DNA of 64,000 nt from an uncultured Myxococcales bacterium (lineage in GTDB: Bacteria; Myxococcota_A; UBA9042), in assembly GCA_903842345.1 (NCBI GenBank), contig CAIMLR010000045.1:1-64000 (forward strand). The letters are read 5' to 3'. Below are positions 28,919-37,495 of this stretch, piece after piece; position 1 is the stretch's first letter; each line of letters begins with the position of its first letter. The position numbers and the translations under genes were made by a program. The notes under the pieces were generated by a model. The model saw nothing but the letters and a program-made list of their open reading frames with translations, did no database searches and had not been told where the DNA came from.

Positions 28919-29914
28919 CTAGGACGGGCTCTCGAGCAGCTCGGCAATCACCGCGGGCTTGACCGTGTACTGCGTCCGGCAGAAATCGCAGGAAATCTCG
29001 AGGTCGGTGGCGTCATTGGCCATCTCCTCAAGGTCCGCGCGCGGCAGCGTCGACAGCATATGCACAATCCGCTGCTCTGAGCACCGGCACTCGTATTCCA
29101 CCATCTCGCGCGCGCACTGGTCCCACAGGAAGCCCTGCATCAACGCTTCCGCCCACGCGCGCCCATCCGGGTCCGCGTCTGACATCCCTTCGGCCAGCGG
29201 CGTCATCCCTTCCAGGTTCGCCGTCATCTGCTTCAGGTCATCGTGCGTGCCCTCCGGCATCAGCTGCACCAGGTAGCCCAGCGCGCTCTGGACCGTCCCC
29301 TGCCCAACGGTCACTTCCACGCGCAGCAGGGACAGCACCTGCTCGGACTCCAGCAGGTAGTGCATCATGAAATCTTCTACGCGGTCGCCCTGCAATTGCA
29401 CCGTGCTGCGCCAGGACTTGCCCGTCGCCGCATGCGTCCGCGCCACTTCCATCAGCCCCGGGCCAAACAGCGCGCCGTCCAGGGAAGTCGTCGCTTCCGG
29501 CGTCTTGACGTACACGCGCACGCCGCCGCCTTCCCAGGCATCCACGACCATCTTGCCGGTCGGACCGTCGTGGCGAATGTAGACCTGCATCCGCGCGTCC
29601 GGATTCAGCGTCGAACGGACCAGCAGGGACGACACGACAAGCTCGCCAATCAGCTTGGCCACTTCTTCTGACGCGTTCAGGCGGCTCGCCGCTTCCTTGG
29701 CCGCCTCGGTTGCGCGCACCACGAGCAGCCGCGCCTCGCCCTTGCGCGCAAGCCCGCGCCAGAGCGTGTCACGCGCGTACGCGGGCGCCTGATCGAGGAA
29801 CTGCGTCGGCCCCAACTGGCGCTCCAGCTGTTTGCGGCGGTACTTGCTCGCGGCGGATTCTTGCGGCGCGTCGCGCTCGTCGGTCGGCGCGGGCTTCTCA
29901 GGTTCGTTTGGCAT
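28919..29914 (-). CDS. hslO: Hsp33-family redox-regulated chaperone
   Basis: This 331-residue protein is slightly long for the family because of an N-terminal extension of about 40 polar residues. The Hsp33 core spans residues about 45-270. The C-terminal zinc and redox switch is complete: CRCSEQR (CxC) and CDFC (CxxC). The protein binds unfolded proteins once oxidised in the cytoplasm. GAGG lies four bases before the ATG. The gene follows the PilB/GspE ATPase gene with a gap of six bases, so they are probably co-transcribed, although a functional link is not obvious. Confidence 0.93.
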   Translation of the reverse strand: MPNEPEKPAPTDERDAPQESAASKYRRKQLERQLGPTQFLDQAPAYARDTLWRGLARKGEARLLVVRATEAAKEAASRLNASEEVAKLIGELVVSSLLVRSTLNPDARMQVYIRHDGPTGKMVVDAWEGGGVRVYVKTPEATTSLDGALFGPGLMEVARTHAATGKSWRSTVQLQGDRVEDFMMHYLLESEQVLSLLRVEVTVGQGTVQSALGYLVQLMPEGTHDDLKQMTANLEGMTPLAEGMSDADPDGRAWAEALMQGFLWDQCAREMVEYECRCSEQRIVHMLSTLPRADLEEMANDATDLEISCDFCRTQYTVKPAVIAELLESPS

Positions 29915-29920
29915 GTGGCC

Positions 29921-31771
29921 TCAAAAATCGCCGTCGGTCGTCGCCCGCAGCACTTCAGAAAAGGACGTCAGGCCCAGCGCCATCTTGCGAATGGCCGACT
30001 CCCGCAGGGTGACCATGCCGTCCTGCACCGCCTGACGGGCGATCTCTGCCGCCGGCGCCTTGGTCAGCACCAGCCGCCGAATCTTGTCGGTCACGGGCAT
30101 CACTTCATACACGCCCATCCGGCCTTTCAACCCGGTATCGCGGCAAATATTGCACCCCGCGCCAACAAACACGCGGAATCGCTCGCCCGGACGCTGTTCA
30201 ATGCCCAGCAACTGCGCTTCAGCCGGCGTCAGCTCGGTTTCCTTGCGGCAGTTGAGGCAAATCGTCCGCAGCAGGCGCTGGCTGATCACGCCGACAAGCG
30301 TCGACGAGATCAGGTACGGCGGCACTTCCAGATCCAGCAGGCGGGCAATCGTCGACGGCGCGTCATTGGTGTGCACGGTCGACAGCACGAGGTGCCCCGT
30401 CATCGCCGCCTGGATCGCGTTCTGCGCGGTCTCCGTGTCGCGGATCTCACCGACCATGATGACGTCCGGATCCTGCCGCAGCAACGTGCGCAGCGCCGTG
30501 CCAAACGTCAGCCCGACGCGCGGATTGACCGCCGTCTGGTTGAACGCCTCCACGACCATTTCAATCGGATCCTCGATCGTCGTGATGTTCAGCGTCGGCG
30601 TCGCCAGCGCCTTGAGCGCGGAATACAGCGTCGTCGTCTTGCCGGATCCCGTCGGTCCGCAGACCAGGATCAGCCCGTGAGGACGCTTGATGAACGTGTC
30701 GACAAGCTCAAGCTGCTTGGGAAACAGGCCGAGTTGGCCCATGTCCTGAAACACCGTCTGCGGGTCAAAAATCCGCATGACGATCTTCTCACCAAACGCG
30801 GTCGGCATCACGGAGATGCGCATTTCCACTTCGATGCCCGGCTTCTCCGCCGCGCCGGGCTTGGTCTCACCGCTGTCGCGGGAAATCTTGATGCGGCCGT
30901 CTTGCGGCCGGCGTTTCTCGGCGATGTCCAACCGCGCCATGGCCTTGATGCGCGACGTCATCGCCGCGTGCACGACCTTGGGCAGCTGATTGACCGTGTG
31001 CAGCACGCCGTCGATGCGCAGCCGCACGTGCGAAACTTCGCGTTTCGGCTCGATGTGAATGTCTGACGCCTTCTGGTCCAGCGCGTACTTCAGGAGGAAG
31101 TCGACCGCACGCACGACGTGGCGATCGTCCTCCGTGACCTGCGCGCCGCTGGAGCTCAGCTTGACGAGCTGCTCCAGGTTGCCGAGATCCGTGTCCGCGA
31201 CGCCAAGGTCGACCTGCGCGCCGCGAATGTTGGCGCGGAACTGAAAAATGTCAGCGATCTGCCGCTGGATCTCCGAACGCAGCGCGATCACAAGCTCAAC
31301 GGGCTGATCGGGTCGCGACGCCATGGTCGCGCGCACTTCTGCGCAGATCGGGTCGTCCACCGCGAGGATCAGCGTCGCACCGTCGCGGCCAAGCGGCAGG
31401 AGGCAATTGCGCCGGGCGTACGCCTGGCTCACAAGCGACGTCACCAGCTTGGCATCGACCTTCAGCGGGTCGATGCGCGAAAACCGCATGTTGTACGCCG
31501 CCGCCAGCGTGCGCTGCACGCGCTCCTCGCCCAGCACCTGGCCATCGGTCCCCGGCATCTGGAACGCGGCGATCAGCTCGGCCGGCGAAATCACCGTCGA
31601 CTCCTCGCCCGTCTGCTGCTTGCGTTCGCGCTCGATGACCCGCCGCTTGCGCTCGGCGTGGAGCTTCATTTCCTGGCCCTGCTCGCGCGTGAGCAGGCGC
31701 GCCTGCACGACGAGGTCGAGCACGGCTTCGAAGGTCAAGGGCGTAGTTTGGGTGCGGGCCGGGTCACTCAC
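29921..31771 (-). CDS. PilB/GspE-type secretion or type IV pilus ATPase
   Basis: This 616-residue protein has an N-terminal MshEN/T2SSE-N type region at about 60-190 and the catalytic hexamer domain from about 230. Walker A is GPTGSGKTT at 372-380, the Asp box is IEDPIEMV, Walker B is DPDVIMVGEIRD, and the His box is LVLSTVHTNDA. A four-Cys zinc motif follows (CLNC and CNIC). The family powers assembly of type IV pili or type II pseudopili at the inner membrane. No other pilus gene is adjacent; the only pilin-like gene lies about 11 kb away. Pilus and type II secretion roles cannot be separated on sequence alone. Confidence 0.93.
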   Translation of the reverse strand: MSDPARTQTTPLTFEAVLDLVVQARLLTREQGQEMKLHAERKRRVIERERKQQTGEESTVISPAELIAAFQMPGTDGQVLGEERVQRTLAAAYNMRFSRIDPLKVDAKLVTSLVSQAYARRNCLLPLGRDGATLILAVDDPICAEVRATMASRPDQPVELVIALRSEIQRQIADIFQFRANIRGAQVDLGVADTDLGNLEQLVKLSSSGAQVTEDDRHVVRAVDFLLKYALDQKASDIHIEPKREVSHVRLRIDGVLHTVNQLPKVVHAAMTSRIKAMARLDIAEKRRPQDGRIKISRDSGETKPGAAEKPGIEVEMRISVMPTAFGEKIVMRIFDPQTVFQDMGQLGLFPKQLELVDTFIKRPHGLILVCGPTGSGKTTTLYSALKALATPTLNITTIEDPIEMVVEAFNQTAVNPRVGLTFGTALRTLLRQDPDVIMVGEIRDTETAQNAIQAAMTGHLVLSTVHTNDAPSTIARLLDLEVPPYLISSTLVGVISQRLLRTICLNCRKETELTPAEAQLLGIEQRPGERFRVFVGAGCNICRDTGLKGRMGVYEVMPVTDKIRRLVLTKAPAAEIARQAVQDGMVTLRESAIRKMALGLTSFSEVLRATTDGDF

Positions 31772-31819
31772 GCGCCTATCGTCGGCCGACGGGCACGGCT
31801 TGGCAAGATCTTCCCACGC

Positions 31820-32812
31820 TTACCCGAACGCATCTTCGTCGCGATCGGTGGATCCGGCGTCAAAGCTCGTGAAGTCAAAGAGCTTGCGGTCCAGCAGAAA
31901 ACGCGGCTTCACGTCCGTCACGGCGGTCAGCGCCGACGGCAGCGCACCGGGATACACGCGGTCCAGATCCTTCATCAGGTTCTGCATCTGCGTGCGCTTC
32001 AGGTCCGGCTGGCGCGAGCACAGGCTGCACGGAATGACCGGATACTGCTGCATTTCCGACCACTTGATCAGGAAATTCTCAGGAATGTAGGCCATCGGCC
32101 GAATCACGATGTTCTTGCCGTCGTCCGCGCGCAGGAGCGGCGGCATCGCCTTCAACTGGCCGCAGAAGAACAGATTCAGCATCAGCGTCGCGATGATGTC
32201 GTCCCGGTGATGGCCCAGCGCAATCTTGTTGCAGCCAAGGCGCTGCGCCGTGTCGTACAGAATCCCGCGCCGCAGCCGGGAACACAGCGAACACGTCGTC
32301 TTGCCCGGCTCCAGCTTGTCCAGCACGATCTGGTAGGTGTGCTGGTGGACGATCTCGTACGGCGCGCCGGTCGACTTGATGTACGCCTCCAGCTTGTCCG
32401 TTGGGAATTCCGGATGGCCCTGATCGAGGTGCACCGCGACGATCTCAAACTTGTTGGGCGAATGCTTCTGCGCTCGCTGCATCAGGTGCAACAGCGCGTA
32501 GGAATCCTTGCCGCCGGACATGCAGACCATCACCTTGTCGCCAGCTTCCAGCATGCCAAAATCTTTGGACGCCTTGCTGAACAGGTGTGAGAGCTTGCGC
32601 TCCATGTTCGCCGGATCGCTCGGCACCAGCGGGCGCGCGGGCACGCGGATGTGCACGTCGGTGTCAGGCAGAAACGTGTCTTCTTCCAGCTCGCGTACGG
32701 CGCGCGGCGCGGTCACCTGCGGCTTGCGCGGGGGCACCGGCGGGCTGGCCAGCGGCTGGGATTGGGGCTGAGTGGCAACGGGCGTGAGCAGGTCGGGCGT
32801 GCGAGCGGTCAT
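31820..32812 (-). CDS. ttcA: TtcA-family tRNA 2-thiolation enzyme
   Basis: This 330-residue protein has the PP-loop SGGKDSYALL near residue 110. It also carries CSLC twice, in KTTCSLCSRLRRG and IPCSLCSRQ, and LGHHRDDIIATL. These are the features of TtcA, the Fe-S dependent enzyme that thiolates cytidine 32 of tRNA. The first 70 residues are a Pro/Arg-rich extension without clear structure. The ribosome site before the ATG is poor, but the short upstream gene ends seven bases earlier, so coupling is likely. Confidence 0.93.
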   Translation of the reverse strand: MTARTPDLLTPVATQPQSQPLASPPVPPRKPQVTAPRAVRELEEDTFLPDTDVHIRVPARPLVPSDPANMERKLSHLFSKASKDFGMLEAGDKVMVCMSGGKDSYALLHLMQRAQKHSPNKFEIVAVHLDQGHPEFPTDKLEAYIKSTGAPYEIVHQHTYQIVLDKLEPGKTTCSLCSRLRRGILYDTAQRLGCNKIALGHHRDDIIATLMLNLFFCGQLKAMPPLLRADDGKNIVIRPMAYIPENFLIKWSEMQQYPVIPCSLCSRQPDLKRTQMQNLMKDLDRVYPGALPSALTAVTDVKPRFLLDRKLFDFTSFDAGSTDRDEDAFG

Positions 32813-32819
32813 ATACGGT

Positions 32820-33191
32820 TTAGGCCTTTTTCTTCTTGTCGGCTTTGTCCGCCGCGCCATCATCGGCCGGGGCGGTCTCCGTCGCAGCTGCAGCCGGTTC
32901 AGCCGCAGCGGCCGGTTCGGGCGCGGCAGGGGCAACCTTGGCAGGCGCGGCGGGTGCCGCAGGGGCGCTCGCCGCCAACGCTTCCAGAACAGCGTGCGCG
33001 CGCGTCAGCGACGTCTCGGCGGCAGCGCGGAGCTTGCCAGCGGCCGCGCCATCGTAGTGATCCGCCTTGGCGACGCCAGCGGCTGCCAGCAACTCGCCAG
33101 CGACCGACCGGGCGCTCTGATAGTCAAAGCGGCATTCAAGCGCGCCGATCAACTGTTCGTGCGTAAGTCCAGCAGTGTGTGGTGCGGCCAT
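32820..33191 (-). CDS. Small alanine-rich protein of unknown function
   Basis: This 123-residue protein has a helical N-terminal half (THEQLIGALECRFDYQSARS) containing a single Cys, followed by a long Ala/Pro low-complexity segment and a terminal KADKKKK run. GGAG lies six bases before the ATG. It is first in the minus-strand run with ttcA, pilB/gspE and hslO. The N-terminal part might be a small helical bundle. I do not recognise it. The basic tail could bind nucleic acid or membrane. Confidence 0.65.
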   Translation of the reverse strand: MAAPHTAGLTHEQLIGALECRFDYQSARSVAGELLAAAGVAKADHYDGAAAGKLRAAAETSLTRAHAVLEALAASAPAAPAAPAKVAPAAPEPAAAAEPAAAATETAPADDGAADKADKKKKA

Positions 33192-33303
33192 GGCTGACTC
33201 CGGAGTGTCGAGGTCGACGGCTGCGCAGCGTAGCGCCAAACGCCCTGCGGTTACAAGCAGGAACGCCACGTCGCGGCCAGCGTAGCGTCACAAAATCGTG
33301 CCT

Positions 33304-33331
33304 TTGCATTTGCCGGACGATCCGTTACCTT
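33304..33331 (+). promoter_or_regulatory. Weak candidate promoter for the lipoprotein-miaB operon
   Basis: TTGCAT and TACCTT are 16 bases apart in a locally AT-richer stretch of the 226-base divergent gap, about 87 bases before the ATG at 33418. Nothing else stands out in this gap. Confidence 0.25.
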
Positions 33332-33417
33332 ACAACGTGGTGGGGTTTCGTTTTGCACATTGGCATGCTGCCCATGAGCGCCCGCTGAACGTAAGTTGAT
33401 TGAACCGCGAGGTTGCC

Positions 33418-35295
33418 ATGCGTCACCAATCGATTCTGCGCCGATTCCGCGCCCAGAAAGCATGGCTGGCTCTCCTCGTCACGATCAGCCTCCTCGGCCA
33501 AGCGTGCAGCGACACGGTCCAGGGCGGCATCATCGTCCCAGCGGACGCGCACGGCGACGTCAAGTACAAGTTCGACAGCAATTCCGCCGACAGCGCCCAG
33601 GACGCGTACACGGACGAGAATCCGGACGCCATCGCGGGCGCGGACGTCGGCTGCAAACGCGTCATCATTCCGCAGATCGATACGACCAAACCGATCAGCT
33701 TGGCGCCGAACAATCAGCCCTACCCGATCTACGCGGTCGTCGTTGACTACGCGGCGGGCGGACCGGCGTCTGAGATCCCGGTTTCATGGGAGATCGTCGA
33801 GAACGATGGCGTCAATGGCCCCGGACCCGGCACGCTGGGCAACCAGATCTCCGCCACGGACACCAAGAACGGCGCGACGTACAACACGTTCAACCCGAAC
33901 AAGGGCCCCGGCACGCACTACAAGATCAAGGTTTCTGCCGAATGCGCGGAAGACGTGTTCGTCGACATCATCGTCTCGGCGCTGCCCACCGGCAACATCG
34001 AAGTGAAGTTGATGTATGACAACCAAATCCCGCTGGGGAACGTGGTCGTCAACATCGTGCCCGCGCCGTTCGCGTGCGCGTCGTTCAAGGCGATCCTGCC
34101 GCCGTCGACCGTGCTCAGCAAGAAGACGACCTACATCGGCGACCTGCCGACCCAGTTCAAGGGCCTGCCGGCTGAGAAGAAATACGGCGTGTTCGTGATT
34201 GGCAAAGACCTCGTCGGCCATTTGGCGGCGGCGGGCTGCGCGGATGCGGTGCTGGTCAACGACCAGAACACGACGTCCGTGACCGTGACGATGACCGTGC
34301 TGCCGCTGCAGGCGGCCGGCGCGTACGACATGGTCAACCACTTTGACTTCACCGGCGCGATTCCCGGCCAGTTGGGCCAGATCCTCGATACCGCCGTGCA
34401 GATCTTCTATGATCCCGGCGCGTTCATCATCGAGCAGGTCAAGAATCTGGTGAAGCAGTTCCTCGGCGCCGGCTTCATCGTCGACGCGGTGTTCAGCCTG
34501 TTTGAGAAGCAGCTGTCCAAGCTCATCACGGATTGGCTGCTGAACAGCTCACCGTCGTGGCTCCAGGACTTCTTCCAGATGGGCCAGGACGTCCTGCAAA
34601 TCGTCAAGAAGTTGGAGATGTTAGGCGTGCTGCACGTCTTCAAGGTCAACGGCGACTTCTTCTTCAACGGCGAGATCGACTTTACAGGTATCAACCTCTG
34701 GTGGCACCTCGGCTGCGACAAGAACGACCCCAACTTCGCGACGTGCGGCAGCAAGATCTCGTTTGACCTCACGCAGGTCTCCACGGACCCGAACTTCCCG
34801 TTTGACCTCATCAGCGGCAAGCTCTCCGGCTCCATCAGCCAGCAGACCCACATGTCGATCGATTCGTCCACGATTACGCTGAACTACGGCAAGCTGATCC
34901 TGTACATTCTGACCAACGTGGTGCTCAAGAAGCTCACCGGCCAGACGTCGTTCGTCGGCGCGATGCAGAAGCTCATCGACTGCCAGGGCCTCGGCAACAG
35001 CTTGGGCGGCATCATCCCCGGCGTTGACGCGGGCACGGTCACCGGATTCTGCAACTCCACGATTTCACTCATCGTTCTGCCGCTGGAGAGCATGTTGGGC
35101 GGCCTGTCGCTCGACTCCGGGCTGTCGCTCAAGGGCGATTGCACGATGGTTGACGACCCGGACAAGGACGGCAACTACGACCTGAAGGTTGACCGGTTGA
35201 TCGACGGCGTGTGGATCGGCAACATCGTCATCCAAGGTTCGAGCGGCAAGAACTTCAAGGGCGACTTCACCGCCGTCCGCCAGCCAGGCAACTAA
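33418..35295 (+). CDS. Large lipoprotein of unknown function
   Basis: This 625-residue protein has a basic N-terminus, a hydrophobic stretch and the lipobox LLGQAC. An Asp/Ala-rich spacer follows, then Ig-like beta domains (residues about 80-190 and 190-295, including PVSWEI and DNQIPLGNVV). The C-terminal half is richer in amphipathic helices and contains several Cys. I do not recognise the family. GAGG lies six bases before the ATG. It is the first gene of a tight set: a second lipoprotein follows after five bases and miaB nine bases after that. An outer-membrane location is likely. Confidence 0.75.
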   Translation: MRHQSILRRFRAQKAWLALLVTISLLGQACSDTVQGGIIVPADAHGDVKYKFDSNSADSAQDAYTDENPDAIAGADVGCKRVIIPQIDTTKPISLAPNNQPYPIYAVVVDYAAGGPASEIPVSWEIVENDGVNGPGPGTLGNQISATDTKNGATYNTFNPNKGPGTHYKIKVSAECAEDVFVDIIVSALPTGNIEVKLMYDNQIPLGNVVVNIVPAPFACASFKAILPPSTVLSKKTTYIGDLPTQFKGLPAEKKYGVFVIGKDLVGHLAAAGCADAVLVNDQNTTSVTVTMTVLPLQAAGAYDMVNHFDFTGAIPGQLGQILDTAVQIFYDPGAFIIEQVKNLVKQFLGAGFIVDAVFSLFEKQLSKLITDWLLNSSPSWLQDFFQMGQDVLQIVKKLEMLGVLHVFKVNGDFFFNGEIDFTGINLWWHLGCDKNDPNFATCGSKISFDLTQVSTDPNFPFDLISGKLSGSISQQTHMSIDSSTITLNYGKLILYILTNVVLKKLTGQTSFVGAMQKLIDCQGLGNSLGGIIPGVDAGTVTGFCNSTISLIVLPLESMLGGLSLDSGLSLKGDCTMVDDPDKDGNYDLKVDRLIDGVWIGNIVIQGSSGKNFKGDFTAVRQPGN

Positions 35296-35300
35296 GCTTT

Positions 35301-35828
35301 ATGCAAACCAAATCGCTGATTCTGACGCTCGCGGCCAGCGCGGCTCTCTCCGCATGTGCCGCCCCGGAACTGGAGCGTCTTGAGGACGAGCCGGCTTCTA
35401 CCGAGCGCTTCACCCTGCCCCAGACCCGCCGCACGCATCCCGCGATCGACGGTTGCCAGCGCTTCCTCGTGGCGCTGCGCGAAGGCCGGTTTGAGACCGC
35501 CTATCGCCATTTGTCGTCGGACACGCGCAAGGCGCTGGCGCTCAAGGCGCAGGCCGTGGGCTGGCAGGGCGAGGACATCCTCCGCCTGAGCAAGATCCCG
35601 ATTTCCCAGGACATTACCCAAGCCGCGCCGTTTGACGCGGTGGCGACTTTTGCCCTGCCGACGATCGAGACGCTGCAGCTGCTGGCGACGCCGTCGGCCG
35701 GCGGCAGCATGGTGGAACAGCGCCTGCGGCTGAAGGGCAAGGACGGCAAGTCGCGCGAGCTGACCATGCGGTTTGAAGGCTTGGCGTGGCGCATCCACAA
35801 TCCCGAACTGACCGCCACTCAGAACTGA
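35301..35828 (+). CDS. Small lipoprotein, possibly NTF2-like
   Basis: This 175-residue protein has a signal ending in the lipobox ALSAC. The mature part contains CQRFLVALREGRFETAYRHL, then beta strands with MRFEGLAWRIHNP at the end. That pattern resembles the NTF2-like or DUF4878-type fold found in small lipoproteins. There is no catalytic motif. It lies five bases after the large lipoprotein and nine before miaB, so it is almost surely co-transcribed with both, although miaB is cytoplasmic. Confidence 0.75.
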   Translation: MQTKSLILTLAASAALSACAAPELERLEDEPASTERFTLPQTRRTHPAIDGCQRFLVALREGRFETAYRHLSSDTRKALALKAQAVGWQGEDILRLSKIPISQDITQAAPFDAVATFALPTIETLQLLATPSAGGSMVEQRLRLKGKDGKSRELTMRFEGLAWRIHNPELTATQN

Positions 35829-35837
35829 GCCAATACA

Positions 35838-37307
35838 ATGACATTTGATCCGACACAGGCTGCCGGAGAGCCGCTCCTTGTGGACGACTCCTCGCTCGCC
35901 TTCCCGCCGCGCTTCGTCTACATCGAGACGATGGGCTGCCAGATGAACGTCTATGACAGCGAGCGGATGACGGAAGTGCTCGCCAACCGCGGCTATCGGC
36001 CGACCGACCGCGTCGAGATGGCCGATCTGGTGCTGATCAACACGTGCAGCATCCGGGACCGCGTCGAGCACAAGGTCGTGTCCATGCTGGGCACGCTGCG
36101 CAAGCTGAAGGCGCACAACCCGGAGCTCGTGCTCGGCGTGACCGGCTGCGTAGCGCAGCAGGAAGGCCAGAAGCTGCTGGACAAGGTGCCGTTCCTGGAT
36201 TTGGTGCTGGGACCGGACCAGATTCCCAACTTGCCGGACCTTGTCGACAACGTGCGGCAGCAGCAGCAGCGGATCTCGGCGACCGAATTCGTCAAGGCCA
36301 AGCAGTACGCGTTCCCGCCGGCGCAGCCGCCTGAGGACGGTCGGGTCACGAGCTTCATCACCATCATGAAAGGCTGCAACAAGATCTGCAGCTTCTGCAT
36401 CGTCCCGTTCACCCGCGGGCGCGAGGTCAGCAAGCCCAGCGCGGAAGTGCTCGACGAGATCCGGATGCTCGTCGCGAGCGGCGTGCGGGAAGTGACGCTG
36501 CTGGGCCAGAACGTCAACAGCTATGGCAAGGACCGCATCGACCGCGACGGCAACAAGAACGAGCTGGACTTCCCGGAGCTCCTCGCGGCCGTGAGCACGA
36601 TCGACGGCCTCCACCGGATCCGGTTCACCACGAGCCACCCGATGGATTGCACGGATGCGCTCATCGACGCCTTCGCGACGCTGCCCAAGCTCGTGCCGTT
36701 CTTTCACCTGCCGATCCAGTCGGGCAGCGAGAGCGTGCTGCAGGGCATGCGCCGCGCCCACGGGGTGACGGATTATCTGGCCAAGATCGCGCGCCTGAAG
36801 GCGCTGAAGCCGGGGATTGCGCTGTCGACGGACATCATCGTCGGCTTTCCAGGCGAGACCGAGGCCGACTTCCAGAAGACGCTCGACCTGCTGGCTGAGG
36901 TCCGCTATGCGTCGATCTTCTCGTTCATGTACTCCGCGCGGCCCGGGACCAAGGCGGCGGACCTCGTGGACGACGTGCCGCTGCCGGTGAAAAAGGAGCG
37001 GCTGGGCCGTTTGCAGGCGCTGCAGGACGGCATCACGCGCGAGTGGATGGCGGAATTCCTCGGTCAGGAGATTGAGGTGCTGTTTGAAGGCGCGTCGCGG
37101 CTGAGCCAGGCCGGGCCCAATTCCCAGCTGGCGCTGAAGTCGATGGGCACGCCGCAGGTCATGGGCCGCACGCCGGAGAACGTCAAAGTGAACGTCGGTG
37201 TCACGGACGCGCGGGCGCAGACGGAGTGGGCGGGTCGCGTCGGCCGCGTGCGGATTGAGCGCGTGGGGCCGCATTCGCTGGAAGGCGTGATGCTGGGCTG
37301 GGCGTAG
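35838..37307 (+). CDS. miaB: MiaB, tRNA-2-methylthio-N6-dimethylallyladenosine synthase
   Basis: This 489-residue protein has the full methylthiotransferase layout. The N-terminal UPF0004 domain has three Cys for the auxiliary cluster (ETMGCQMN, NTCSIR, GCVAQQ). The radical-SAM CNKICSFC motif follows, then GREVSKP and a C-terminal TRAM domain at about 400-485. NTCSIRD together with GREVSKP favours MiaB over MtaB or RimO. It adds the methylthio group to i6A37 in tRNA. Only a weak ribosome site is visible, so translation is probably coupled to the lipoprotein gene nine bases upstream. Confidence 0.95.
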   Translation: MTFDPTQAAGEPLLVDDSSLAFPPRFVYIETMGCQMNVYDSERMTEVLANRGYRPTDRVEMADLVLINTCSIRDRVEHKVVSMLGTLRKLKAHNPELVLGVTGCVAQQEGQKLLDKVPFLDLVLGPDQIPNLPDLVDNVRQQQQRISATEFVKAKQYAFPPAQPPEDGRVTSFITIMKGCNKICSFCIVPFTRGREVSKPSAEVLDEIRMLVASGVREVTLLGQNVNSYGKDRIDRDGNKNELDFPELLAAVSTIDGLHRIRFTTSHPMDCTDALIDAFATLPKLVPFFHLPIQSGSESVLQGMRRAHGVTDYLAKIARLKALKPGIALSTDIIVGFPGETEADFQKTLDLLAEVRYASIFSFMYSARPGTKAADLVDDVPLPVKKERLGRLQALQDGITREWMAEFLGQEIEVLFEGASRLSQAGPNSQLALKSMGTPQVMGRTPENVKVNVGVTDARAQTEWAGRVGRVRIERVGPHSLEGVMLGWA

Positions 37308-37495
37308 CGCCTCGAGCAACCGGCCTCCAGGCGCGGCAGCCACTTGCCGCCGCGCCCCACCTTTCCGCTACCACGCCTCGTGCAGGACAACCCGCTCCAG
37401 TCCCAGCTGTGTGTCGCCGGGCGTAACGCGCAGCGGGCGCACTTGGCGACCCAGCGACAAGCGTCCCGCACCACGGGTTATTGCGGCACGGCGCG

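Noticed and set aside
37308-37495. Possible small gene or terminator between miaB and the glutamate dehydrogenase gene
   Set aside because: Frames there are short and overlap the real genes; I saw no convincing hairpin with a T run.
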